A stretch of DNA of 64,000 nt from M3007 sp041392625. Lineage in GTDB: Bacteria; Bacteroidota; Bacteroidia; Chitinophagales; Saprospiraceae. The notes under the pieces are model-generated. The model was given only the letters and a program-made list of their open reading frames with translations, had not been told where the DNA came from and ran no database searches. The DNA lies in assembly GCA_041392625.1 (NCBI GenBank), contig JAWKLR010000001.1, positions 270,916 through 334,915 of the forward strand. The letters run 5' to 3'. Numbering within the stretch: position 1 is the first letter of the stretch; every line of letters starts with the position of its first letter. Shown here in pieces: positions 45,132-54,056 of this stretch. The position numbers and the translations under genes are program-made.

Positions 45132-46385
45132 TTACTTCATTTGTTTCCCGTTCACAAAGAACTTGGGCTCAAGTACCAACTTGTCTCCTTGTGGCTCGCC
45201 GGTATCCAAATCAATGGAATAATTGGAAAACCGATTGCCAGAGAATTTTACTTTCAGGGCTTGGCCTTTTTCTCTTACTCCGGCTTTGGCAATTACCTCG
45301 CCTCTATCGTCTAGAATGCGGACCTCCGCTCCGGGATTCACCACCGATTCAAACAAGACTTCATAATCCAAGGTCAGGTTATCTGGCGGGCAGGTCAGGC
45401 AGACCGGCGGGAATGGAAAGCGAATATACCAGATGCGCTGCCAATTTATTTCGAAACGATCCGGAAGCCGGAATATGCAGAAAAACGAGCTGGGATTCAG
45501 CTCACAATAGGAACAGCGTGCGCTCAAAATCCGATCCATTTCATCATTGCAGACGGTACAGAATGGCGCTCCTGTGCTGCGCATGTGGCAATTAAATTGC
45601 GGGCGATAGATATCGCGTGCAAAGTACATGCCTCCTTCCCAAAGGCCAACTACACCCGGAGGATTGTTGACCGTTGTAGGGATCGGGGTTGCCGCATTGA
45701 TCAACGCTCCCCATTTGGTTGTAGCCCGGTTGGTGTTTTTGGTAAGGTTAACCCGGCTTGGCTCTGCGCCTGTATAGGACCGGTTGTCATCTGAGCCATC
45801 GCACACATAGCAGGTGTATTCGTCGCCCAGATTACCAATTTTATGTCCCAGTTCATGGGTTATGATTCCTGCAAATCCGGCTGAAATTGAAGAGAAAACC
45901 AGGCCACCGGCGCAGCCTCCCCATTGGGTGTCATTGACTAAAACAAAAACGGCGTCGTAGGCCGGAGCAAAATCTGCAGCCTCATAGCATTTAGCTGGCG
46001 AGTTGCTTGTAATACATCGTTCGGCCTCCCCGCTACTGGGGTTGCCATACCGGCAATCCAGTTCGGTATTTTTGAAAATGCCGTCTGCCGGGTGGTCTAC
46101 CCCTGATTCGCTGGATAACACATTGACGCGCCAGATATTGAGCGCGCACATTCTATCGGAATAGGGGGCCAGGTTGCGAAGTGCATCCACCGCGTCGTTT
46201 ACGCGTTCGTTAAAAAGGTTCTGCTCGGCGGCTGTGAAGCCATCGCCTATAAACACGATGTCGTATTTTTGGGCAGTCGAGCCATTGCATACCACTGTGG
46301 TATAAGTGCCTTGTACATTTACCGCAGAGAGGTATAGGCTTGGGGCAAAAAATAATAGCACGAATAATATTGCCTTGTTTTTCAT
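45132..46385 (-). CDS. secreted M64-family metallopeptidase
   Basis: A 417-residue exported zinc peptidase of the IgA-peptidase (M64) family. The signal peptide is MKNKAILFVLLFFAPSLYLSA. YDIVFIGDGFTAAEQNLFNE opens the domain, and the zinc site is ITHELGHKIGNLGDEYTCY (His177, Glu178, His181). Cys-rich segments follow (FNCHMRSTGAPFCTVCNDEM). The last 100 residues form a separate beta domain with no T9SS signature. The natural substrate is unknown; the IgA name is historical. It is followed in the leftward direction by no further gene, and preceded by two exported-protein genes in the same direction. Confidence 0.85.
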   Translation of the reverse strand: MKNKAILFVLLFFAPSLYLSAVNVQGTYTTVVCNGSTAQKYDIVFIGDGFTAAEQNLFNERVNDAVDALRNLAPYSDRMCALNIWRVNVLSSESGVDHPADGIFKNTELDCRYGNPSSGEAERCITSNSPAKCYEAADFAPAYDAVFVLVNDTQWGGCAGGLVFSSISAGFAGIITHELGHKIGNLGDEYTCYVCDGSDDNRSYTGAEPSRVNLTKNTNRATTKWGALINAATPIPTTVNNPPGVVGLWEGGMYFARDIYRPQFNCHMRSTGAPFCTVCNDEMDRILSARCSYCELNPSSFFCIFRLPDRFEINWQRIWYIRFPFPPVCLTCPPDNLTLDYEVLFESVVNPGAEVRILDDRGEVIAKAGVREKGQALKVKFSGNRFSNYSIDLDTGEPQGDKLVLEPKFFVNGKQMK

Positions 46386-46469
46386 TCTACAAATTTTGTG
46401 GTTAAAATTGATGTTGAGTTTTGCGCTACAAGAGGCGCGTCATCTGAGTTTGCTGGTAGCTCAAATGGA

Positions 46470-47188
46470 TTAGCGCAGCTTGATTTCTGAGATGAATGTC
46501 CGCTCTTCACGTCCTTTGGCTGTTGTCAAATCCATGTCTGGCCCGGCTTCATAGAAGCGAATCAACTCGGCACCTTTGGTTTTCGGTATGCGTATTGGAA
46601 ATACAACCGACTTTTTCATGGGCGCTTCGCGGTGTATTTTTTCACCATTTGGGTCTTCGAAGATTTCCATGCCTGTTTTTTGAGGGTGGGGGATAGAGCC
46701 GGAGTAAATCACATTTCCATTGCCATCCGTTAAATCGAAGTTTAACTGGATGTCGCCATGTGCAAAGTGGTAAGCCAGGTCGCCCGAATCGTCTTTTTTG
46801 CGGATTACCTTGAACTCGCCGTTTTCACTCATTTCTAAAAGCAATTGTTCGGCTGCTGCTTCCAGAATAGTAAGGGTGCCTGCTCCGGCGTCCTCCTTGT
46901 TTTCCTTTACCTGAACCTTGGCAGATCCGGCTTTTACATTGGGTACAAGTACTTTGACGAGGCCATCTGCAGAAACATCTACAACAGGGGCATCGGCATT
47001 GCTGATGGAAACCTGGATGTCGGACTTGTTTGAAAATGCGCCTTCGGTTTTTTTGACAAAAACCATTTCTCCCGAATGGGCGCTGTTTGGAGAAATTTCC
47101 AGTCTGCTACTTTGGGGCTGTTTTTACATCGCAGGATGTGGCAAACCCTATGAGGAAAAACAAGTAAGCGATTAAGAATTTTTTCCAT
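46470..47188 (-). pseudogene. lipoprotein with IPT/Ig-like domain, frameshifted near the start
   Basis: The intact piece (46470-47066, 198 residues) contains KTEGAFSNKSDIQVSISNADA and VLVPNVKAGSAKVQV, typical of an IPT/TIG or Ig-like domain, then a C-terminal part ending FISEIKLR. Upstream the gene continues only with frame changes: SSRLEISPNSAHSGEMVFV joins it at about 47115, and KFLIAYLFFLIGFATSC gives a lipoprotein signal from an ATG at 47188. The first break lies in the A run at the start codon. The complete protein would be about 238 residues, anchored by its Cys. Function unknown. Confidence 0.65.
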
Positions 47189-47230
47189 AATAAAAAGTTT
47201 TATTTGAAGTGATGGATAATGAAAGGTGCT

Positions 47231-47733
47231 TTAGGGCAAAGAAAGAATTATCCTGAACACGCAGCCCTGAATGCGCTGGTGCGTAGTGTATTGAAGCATG
47301 AATTTGAAACCCAAACAGGCTCTAAAACTCGGGCAGTGATTCAAAATTATCGTCGGTCGTGCTATTTGCGGGGCTCTGTAATAGGGGTTGCCATCAATGG
47401 GGTGAATGAGTTGCAAGCCCTCCAGATAAATAACCCGATCTTGCAGCATGATTGCATCGGAGTATTTGAAACCAGGCCAGTATCAAATTTGATCCGGGTA
47501 ATAATGGTCTTTTCTCTTCGGATATTTGTTGGGTGTAAACAAGGGCAGCACAACTTGCCAGCGGGCATTTGAATTGCGGATCGGGGAAAATCGGCAAAGC
47601 CTTTGAGCGGGCTCTGAAGTTCATTGCCAGTAGGCGCAAGAATTACCTCCTCCAGATCAAGGGGTGGATTCTGTGTTGCTGGCCGGGCCTCAATGTTTCA
47701 ATTGTTTTTGGCTCATCCTGATCATAAATTGCT
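47231..47733 (-). pseudogene. displaced 3' end of the gene at 47734-48957
   Basis: After the stop at 47734 the protein appears to go on in other frames: FEPTIARLVEAIYDQDEP, PATQNPPLDLEEVILAP, TGNELQSPLKGFADFP, SAIQMPAGKLCCP and then DRVIYLEGLQLIHPIDGNP. Three or more frame changes are needed. The true end cannot be fixed but is probably between 47231 and 47340. Confidence 0.5.
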
Positions 47734-48957
47734 TCAACCAATCTGGCAATTGTAGGCTCGAACAATTCGCCTGCCTCTGATTTTTCCGGCAACGGCCAGC
47801 CCTTTTCCATTTAGTTTTATTTCATCAAAAATGGCCTTAACGATTAGCATGCGGTTGAACAGCGGGTCATTTTGATCTACAAAAATGGGGATTGAACTTG
47901 GTATGGCATCCAGTACATTTATTGAAAAACCTCCTTCGCTGGGTTTGGGGCTTGCCAGTTTAACCAGCTGGTCGTCACAGACAAAACTTTTTATGACATT
48001 GCCATGTTCGTCCTTGGCAACAATGATGCGTTCGATAATCTCTCCGGCTGCATATTCCACAATCTCAAGCACAATTACTGCTCCCAATCCAATGCTTGGA
48101 ATCAAGATTAATCCTCCGGTAAAAAAAGCGATGAGCAGCCCGACCAGGGCGCCAATCGTAAACGCTAAGACATCCCCCCAGAATCCGGTATCTACATCCA
48201 GGTCGGTATCAATGGAAAAAGTTAGTTTGCCATCGACCAGTTTGGGTTTGAGATCCAGCTCAAGGTACACGTTTGCATCGGGCCATAAGTCAATCGGTAC
48301 TTCGCCTTCCAGGGTGAATCGTATTCTTTCCTGGGTAACGGATACTTTGACCCGCTTCCAATCGCCCCTTTTTGAGTCGCCAGGCTGTGGCAGAGGGTGG
48401 GAGCCGTCCACATCTCTTAGTTGGGTATGCCAAATGTTGTTTCCGAAGCGGAAAAAAGCCTCTCTGGGTATGCCCAGGGCGATGTGTTGCCCGGTCGGCA
48501 AAAAAGACTGTGCATCATCAGGGTTTCCGCGCGGTACATGCTGTCCCGGTGGAAGTGGCTCCAGATCCTGAGCGCTTGCTCGGATATCCAGGTTAAACAG
48601 CAGTGCCATTGCATTTTCATATTCGCTGTCGCCAATTACTTTTTTCAGGCTGGGTGTACCAGCCAGGCGGCCCAGGTTGGGCATGTTGATCTCGAACGAG
48701 GTGTTGTTAAAATCAGTGAGGAAGGAAAACTTGTTGTTGCTAATTGACATTTTGGCTTTCACCCGGATACCCAGATTCGTGATGAGTTCCAAATCCCAAT
48801 CCGGATCGTCAATAACATTAATATCAACAATGCTAATGCCATTGGGCAGGTCGAGGACGCCGTTGGCTTCCAGCGTGTTAATGGCTGTTAGAAACCATTT
48901 TTTTCCAATCATCAGTTCAGCATCAAACCCCGATTGGATTCTTGTTGTGTCAATCAT
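47734..48957 (-). CDS. protein of unknown function with a hydrophobic hairpin
   Basis: The open part encodes 407 residues without a signal peptide. Residues 1-260 are beta-rich (SGFDAELMIGKKWFLTAIN, IRVKAKMSISNNKFSFLTD, RVKVSVTQERIRFTLEGEV). A glycine-rich hydrophobic stretch at about 262-310 (FTIGALVGLLIAFFTGGLI, IPSIGLGAVIVLEIVEYAA) could be a two-helix hairpin. A second beta region follows. This layout, beta domain/apolar helices/beta domain, is reminiscent of TULIP/P47-like lipid-binding proteins, but the resemblance is weak and I do not assign it. The reading ends early; see the displaced 3' part. It lies upstream of the lipoprotein and M64 genes in the same direction. Confidence 0.55.
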   Translation of the reverse strand: MIDTTRIQSGFDAELMIGKKWFLTAINTLEANGVLDLPNGISIVDINVIDDPDWDLELITNLGIRVKAKMSISNNKFSFLTDFNNTSFEINMPNLGRLAGTPSLKKVIGDSEYENAMALLFNLDIRASAQDLEPLPPGQHVPRGNPDDAQSFLPTGQHIALGIPREAFFRFGNNIWHTQLRDVDGSHPLPQPGDSKRGDWKRVKVSVTQERIRFTLEGEVPIDLWPDANVYLELDLKPKLVDGKLTFSIDTDLDVDTGFWGDVLAFTIGALVGLLIAFFTGGLILIPSIGLGAVIVLEIVEYAAGEIIERIIVAKDEHGNVIKSFVCDDQLVKLASPKPSEGGFSINVLDAIPSSIPIFVDQNDPLFNRMLIVKAIFDEIKLNGKGLAVAGKIRGRRIVRAYNCQIG

Positions 48958-49171
48958 CTCACAGTTTTTTTGGTAAAAGCAGGTGGTGCTGCATCCCTCT
49001 TTTGGGATACGATCAACTGTTTATGTCTTTTTTACCAAAAATGTGAACATGCGCTTTTTGCCTTTAACCTCAGGTCAACTATACCCAGACGTGTACTATC
49101 CGAAGTATGCATTTTAAGGTGTCAGGGCTAGGCCCCTAAATGGATTTAGTATCGTGGGGTGTCGGGCCGAC

Positions 49172-50572
49172 TTATGACTTTGAATCGGATTGCGAATCAG
49201 GCTCTGAATCCTTGTCTGGTGTCTCGGTTCTAGGTGGGATTCCCACGACAGAAGTCGTAGGGTGGTGGGGGGCTTTGCTTTCGTCAATGAGTTCCTGGGG
49301 GAGGGACTTGCTGGCTTTGGCTCCCAGTTCCCGAATCTTTTCAGCCCGGCCGACCAGCGTGTCGCCGTATTTGGGTGAATGGACCAATTTATTCATCGCA
49401 TCGCTGTAGGCATTTTGGGCATGGTCTAGTCGGGTCCCAATGCTTTTCAGGTCGTCGACAAAGGCTACAAATTTATCATAGAGCAATCCGCTCTGCCGGG
49501 CAATTTCCAGTACCGACCGGGTTTGTTTTTCCTGTTTCCACAAATGCGATACGGTTCGCATGGTCGACAAGAGGCTGTGTCCACTGACCAATACAATGTT
49601 TTTTTCCAATGCATCGGTAAACAGCTGGCTGTCGGTCTGTGCGGCAATGTTCAGTGCGGGTTCCAGCGGCACAAATAGCAGCAAATAATCCGGCGAATTA
49701 ATTTGGTACAGGTTCTGGTAGTTTTTACTGCTCAAATCCTGTACATGGCGGCGAATGCTATCAATATGCGATTTAAGGTACTGTTCCCGGCGCTGCGGGT
49801 CTAGTTCGTTGTGGTAGCGTTCAAATGCAGTCAGGGACACCTTGGAATCGACGATTAATTGCCGGTTGTCGGGAAGATGTATGATAAAATCAGGGCGCTT
49901 GAGGTCGCCGTTGTCTGCGCGAAGGCTTTGCTGGGTCAGGAAGTGAACCCCTTTTTGCAGTCCTGCTTTTTCCAATAAAACTTCAAGTTGCAATTCTCCC
50001 CAGTTTCCCTGCACTTTACTATCGCCTTTCAGTGCGCTTACCAGGTTTTCGGCACCCCGGCTCAACTGCATATTCATTTCCCGGAGTTGCTCAATTTCTT
50101 TTTTCAGACTGGATTTTTCCCGGGTTTCTTCCAGAAATTTCTGTCCGATGTTCTGCTCGAATTCCTTGATTTTTTCACGCAGTGGCAACAAGACCTGCTG
50201 TAGGTTGTGGCTGTTTTGCTCTGTAAAGCGCTTGGATTTTTCATCCAGCAATTTATTCGCCAGATTCTCAAAATCAGCCTTCATACGAACCTGTATTTGC
50301 TCCAGCTCTCCCTTTTGTTCCTGTAGCCGTTGCTGCAAATGCTGGACTGTCTGATCGCGTGCCGCCAACTGTGCATGGGCATCCCGCAGCGCCTGTTCTT
50401 TTTCACCCAGGTCTGTCCGCAAAATCTCATTTTGAGCCAATATGGTGGAGTACAGGTCTTTGGATACACCCTGCCCGGTGCCCGGCCCACCATCCGATGA
50501 TTTTTTATAAAAAATCAGGATGCCAAACAGAACCACAATACCCAATAGGAGTGCAATAAAAACAGGATCCAT
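49172..50572 (-). CDS. rmuC: DNA recombination protein RmuC
   Basis: A 466-residue protein with an N-terminal membrane anchor (VFIALLLGIVVLFGILIFY), a coiled coil from about 45 to 180 and the RmuC nuclease-like domain: KVQGNWGELQLEVLLEKAG, RPDFIIHLPDNRQLIVDSK, LPDNRQLIVDSKVSLTAFE and DYLLLFVPLEPALNIAAQ. It is believed to restrain inversions at short inverted repeats; that known role is notable beside so many hairpin repeats, though this link is inference. The C-terminus is acidic and Ser-rich (DKDSEPDSQSDSKS). A repeat array lies directly upstream. Confidence 0.92.
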   Translation of the reverse strand: MDPVFIALLLGIVVLFGILIFYKKSSDGGPGTGQGVSKDLYSTILAQNEILRTDLGEKEQALRDAHAQLAARDQTVQHLQQRLQEQKGELEQIQVRMKADFENLANKLLDEKSKRFTEQNSHNLQQVLLPLREKIKEFEQNIGQKFLEETREKSSLKKEIEQLREMNMQLSRGAENLVSALKGDSKVQGNWGELQLEVLLEKAGLQKGVHFLTQQSLRADNGDLKRPDFIIHLPDNRQLIVDSKVSLTAFERYHNELDPQRREQYLKSHIDSIRRHVQDLSSKNYQNLYQINSPDYLLLFVPLEPALNIAAQTDSQLFTDALEKNIVLVSGHSLLSTMRTVSHLWKQEKQTRSVLEIARQSGLLYDKFVAFVDDLKSIGTRLDHAQNAYSDAMNKLVHSPKYGDTLVGRAEKIRELGAKASKSLPQELIDESKAPHHPTTSVVGIPPRTETPDKDSEPDSQSDSKS

Positions 50573-50664
50573 ACACGTGAAACTTATAAGTGCTTCAAAT
50601 GTAAAGAAAATGTTTTAAATAAATCAAATTATAAAGAAAAAGTTTTATTTGGTGTCTTGTCTAA

Positions 50665-51078
50665 ACACATTGTACATCCATGAAACAGGTTTCCCGCCAA
50701 AACATCACCTTATCATCCTAGCCCGGAGGGCGTATCACCAAATCATCATTTTTTCATAAACAAATAAACAAAGCCTCGCAGAGGCGAACAAAGTGATTTT
50801 CGATTTCCGATTACATGATATCCGATTGTTGATTGGATTTACGTCGCTGAAATAGGTTTCCCGCTAAAAGATCAACGTATCATCCTAGCCCGAAGGGCGT
50901 ATCACCAAATCATCATTTTTATAAACAAATAAACAAAGCCTCGCAGAGGCGAACAAAATGATTTTCGATTTCCGATTACATGATATCCGATTGTTGATTG
51001 GATTTGTGTCCCTGAAATAGGTTTCCCGCCCAAACATCACCAAATCATCCTAGCCCGAAGGGCGCATCATCAAATCAT
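50665..51078. repeat. tandem array of about 165-bp modular hairpin repeats
   Basis: Two full units and parts of others, in the reverse orientation to the arrays at 62-64 kb. The landmark TTCCCGC recurs at 50691, 50858 and 51023 (periods 167 and 165). Each unit holds GCCC-GNA-GGGC (50721-50731 GGA, 50888-50898 GAA, 51053-51063 GAA), GCCTC-GCA-GAGGC (50773-50785, 50938-50950), the spacer ATAAACAAATAAACAAA, and a stretch with CCGATTACATGATATCCGAT. No coding capacity. Confidence 0.9.
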
Positions 51079-51246
51079 CAACCGTTCTGGGAAGTCGCTG
51101 CAATGGCTTGCTGGAGGTGGCGTTCGGTATGGGCCAAAAGATACTCAAGTAGTTCTCCCGGATAAAACGAGCCAAAGAGGGATTTGTGTTTTTTGATTTG
51201 TGGCTTATTCAAGTTGGCTTTTTCGGCAGCATCCAGGATGCGGAGA
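51079..51246 (-). pseudogene. C-terminal fragment of a DinB-superfamily (DUF1569-like) protein
   Basis: About 55 codons ending at 51079: RILDAAEKANLNKPQIKKH, then SLFGSFYPGELLEYLLAHT and ERHLQQAIAATSQNG. The LFG...W/LLEYLLAHTERHLQQ pattern with its two metal-binding-type His residues matches the last two helices of DinB-like metal-binding proteins. The rest of the gene is missing; the fragment abuts the decayed transposase, so a deletion or insertion has joined the two. Confidence 0.6.
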
Positions 51247-51249
51247 GTG

Positions 51250-52290
51250 TTTTAGAAAACGGAAAAAGATTTCGATGTCCCATCGCTTCAGGTATATATC
51301 TGCTATTTCAAAGGCTGTCAATCATTATATTTGCTTAGGAAATAGTATGTTTTGCCATCGGCTACAGTGATCACCTGTAATGCAAACTGCTGTGATGAGT
51401 CGGTATTCCACTTCAGTCATTACAGGCCCGTCGCCACTTTTATACAGATGTATAATTTGATCGGACAAAAAACTCAATTGACCATGGTGGCGTCCTTTGA
51501 TGTTTTGTGTTCACCTACACCTCATAAGCAAGGAGCGATTTAAGGCGTGCTGACAAACAAAAGGCCTTGTTGAGCGAATTGCTTGGGGTTTTGCGGCTTT
51601 TTTAAGCCCATATCCAAAAACAGCGACACCTCCTTTTTCTACTTTGGACTCCTCGATGACTTGCAGCAGCGCTCGTTCTTCTGACAAATGTGTTTGTTCG
51701 TGAAATACCCGCGCACTTGTCAGTATGTCCTTGAAGCCCTACCGTGAACTTGATTTGATTCAGCCTTGCCTTTTGTGGGCTTTGCGCCAACTCGCATGCC
51801 AATCTCGCTCAGATTAGCACTCAAGGCCACCATGGTGGAATCAAATCGACGTAGCCAAACCTTAAACTCTTTTCCAGTTTCACCGTAGACTCTGTTGACA
51901 TTTTAACAGAAACTCTGCGTACAAACGCTCGAAAAACTCAACTCAATATTGTGGCAGATCTACTTGATGAACTGTGGCGGGTTTTGTGTTTACCCTTTCC
52001 TGAAAAATACTCAAACCCAGGGCTGTTGTAAAGACTTTCCAAGGAGCGAAGACTGCCGTCTTTGTCCTTGAGGATACCTTATGTGGTAAAACCATCAAAC
52101 GCCCTTCCAGGTGTTTAACCTGACGGTTTACCTGGGATTCTTCTGAAACTTGTTCCAGCAATTCTGTGGGTAAAAGATCTAAAAAGTGCTTAGCTGGTAC
52201 TGCTTTTGCCCTTTTTGACAATTGCTTTGCCCGTTTCTTGCGCCGCTGGTCCCGACCCGATAACAGTGGTTTTTTACTATCTGTAGCCAT
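51250..52290 (-). pseudogene. IS4-family transposase remnant
   Basis: Starts at an ATG at 52290 with KHFLDLLPTELLEQVSEES, the usual N-terminal part of Bacteroidota IS4 transposases. After a frame change come VEFFERLYAEFL and FDSTMVALSANLSEIG (first catalytic Asp), VGAKPTKGKAESNQVKF, then in other frames VIEESKVEKGGVAVFDMGL (second Asp) and EIADIYLKRWDIEIFFRFLK, the YREK-type block with the catalytic Glu. It stops there and joins the DinB fragment. At least four frame changes. No terminal repeats or target duplication found. Repeat arrays lie on both sides. Confidence 0.75.
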
Positions 52291-52369
52291 AAACTTTTGA
52301 AAATCAAATTCCTATACCAAAGGTACATACTTAAGATTGATTGTCAATATGTCAATAGACGTTCCGTAC

Positions 52370-52830
52370 AAGATTTATTACATGATATCCGATTGTTGAT
52401 TGGATTTACGTCTTTAAAGAAATAGGTTTCCCGCTAAAAGATCAACGTATCATCAGCCCGAAGGGCGTATCACCAAATCATCATTTTTTTATAAACAAAT
52501 AAACAAAGCCTCGCGAAGTGAACAAATGATTTTCGATTTCCGATTACATGATATCCGATTGTTGATTGGATTTACGTCGCTGAAATAGGTTTTCCGCCAA
52601 AACATCAACGTATCATCTTAGCCCGAAGGGAGCGTATCAACAATTCATCATTTTTCATAAACAATCAACAAAGCTGCAAAGCTGAACAAATGATTTTCGA
52701 TTTCCGATTACATGATATCCGATTGTTGATTGGATTTACGTCGCTGAAATAGGTTTTCGCAAAACATCAACTTATCATCTTAGCCCGAAAGATATCAAGC
52801 AATTCATCATTTTTTATAAACACATAAACA
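52370..52830. repeat. decaying array of modular hairpin repeats
   Basis: About three units in the same orientation as the array at 50665-51078. GATTACATGATATCCGATTG recurs near 52379, 52543 and 52705. The hairpins degrade from left to right: GCCTCGCAGAGGC becomes GCCTCGCGAAG near 52509 and AGCTGCAAAGCT near 52670, and the GCCCGAAGGGC stem is partly lost by 52780. The transposase remnant separates this array from the previous one. Confidence 0.88.
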
Positions 52831-52837
52831 ACCTTCC

Positions 52838-53938
52838 CTACGCTTCCGGTTTTTTCACGGCTTGCTCCAGAATAATTTCTGCGGCCTGATCGGATGCGCC
52901 GGCATTTCCCAGAATCTGCCGCAGGAGTGCATAGCCTTCCTTTTGCCGAAGGCTTCCCTCGGGGCTAAGTATGGTCTGTAATTCCCGTTTCAGGTTTTCG
53001 CGCCTCAATTCATGCTGGATCAGCTCACATACCAGCGGCGCATCCATGATGAGGTTGACCAGCGAGATGTATTTCACCTGAATCACCCGCTTGGCAATGG
53101 CGTAGGAAATGGCATTGCCGGCATAACAGACGACCTGTGGCACATTGAACAGCGCTGCTTCCAGGGTGGAGGTACCCGACTTCACGAGTGCAACCCGGGC
53201 TGTTCGAAGCAATTCATAGGTTTGATTGGTTTCAAACCGCACTTCGGGGTATTCCTTAAGGGCTTCTTCGTAGACCTCCTGGTCCAGTGAGCCGGCCCGG
53301 GCAATCACAAACCGGTAGTCTGGAAAATCCCGGGTCACTTCCAGCATGGGCGGCAGGATGCGTTTTAGTTCCTGTTTCCGGCTGCCTGGCAGCAGGGCAA
53401 TGAGTTTGGGGTCGCGCTCGGAATCGGGTGGGGGAGGACCAATGGCGTCCAGCAGCGGGTGCCCGACGAACGATACATTAACCCCGTGTTTTTTATAAAA
53501 ATCCTGTTCAAACGGGAGAATAACCAGCATCTGGTCAACATCCTGTTGAATTTGTTTTACCCTGGATTGGTGCCAGGCCCATATTTGTGGTGAAATGTAA
53601 TAGACAACCGGAATGCCCTGCTTTTTAGCCCATTTTGCTATGCGCAAATTGAAGCCGGGGTAGTCGATCAGGACCAGCGCATCTGGCTGAAACTGCTCGA
53701 TATCTGCCTTGCAGGAAGCCAGGTTGCGGAGGATGGTGCGCAGGTTTTTCAGCACCTCCCAAAAACCCATAAAAGCCAGGTCGCGGTAGTGCCGAACCAG
53801 GGTTGCTCCGGCCTGTTCCATTAAGTCGCCACCCCAGGCGCGGATTTCCACGTTGGGGTTTTTCCTGATTAAGGCTTTGACAAGGTTGGAGCCGTGCAAA
53901 TCGCCCGAAGCTTCGCCGGCAATCAGATAAAGTTTCAT
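52838..53938 (-). CDS. lpxB: lipid-A-disaccharide synthase
   Basis: GT19 glycosyltransferase of 366 residues joining UDP-diacylglucosamine and lipid X in lipid A synthesis at the inner membrane. Hallmarks are MKLYLIAGEASGDLHGSNL at the start, DALVLIDYPGFNLRIAKWA, VVYYISPQIWAWHQSRVKQ, FVGHPLLDAIGPP and LIALLPGSRKQELKRILPP, then ALVKSGTSTLEAALFNVPQ. It is divergent from mutS2 with 118 bp between starts. No other lpx gene is in the window. Confidence 0.94.
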   Translation of the reverse strand: MKLYLIAGEASGDLHGSNLVKALIRKNPNVEIRAWGGDLMEQAGATLVRHYRDLAFMGFWEVLKNLRTILRNLASCKADIEQFQPDALVLIDYPGFNLRIAKWAKKQGIPVVYYISPQIWAWHQSRVKQIQQDVDQMLVILPFEQDFYKKHGVNVSFVGHPLLDAIGPPPPDSERDPKLIALLPGSRKQELKRILPPMLEVTRDFPDYRFVIARAGSLDQEVYEEALKEYPEVRFETNQTYELLRTARVALVKSGTSTLEAALFNVPQVVCYAGNAISYAIAKRVIQVKYISLVNLIMDAPLVCELIQHELRRENLKRELQTILSPEGSLRQKEGYALLRQILGNAGASDQAAEIILEQAVKKPEA

Positions 53939-54030
53939 AATTCGGCTGCAAATTAGGAATAAGGGAACTTCTTTTCCCTATTTGTGTTTTTTATCATTCA
54001 GAAAAGTTTTTCCCCTCATCGGACAAACGG

Positions 54031-54038
54031 TATTTTTG
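54031..54038 (+). promoter_or_regulatory. TAnnTTTG-type -7 element of mutS2
   Basis: TATTTTTG matches TAnnTTTG and lies 19 bp before the GTG at 54057. It supports that upstream start over the TTG at 54273. A spaced TTG is not evident. Confidence 0.4.
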
Positions 54039-54056
54039 CAACTCATTTGATACAAA

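Noticed and set aside
47219..47572. Rightward 117-codon open frame
   Set aside because: The opposite strand holds the displaced end of the 47734-48957 gene, and this frame has no recognisable features.
50665..52830. CRISPR array
   Set aside because: The repeating unit is about 165 bp with internal hairpins and near-identical content; there are no short repeats with unique spacers and no cas genes nearby.
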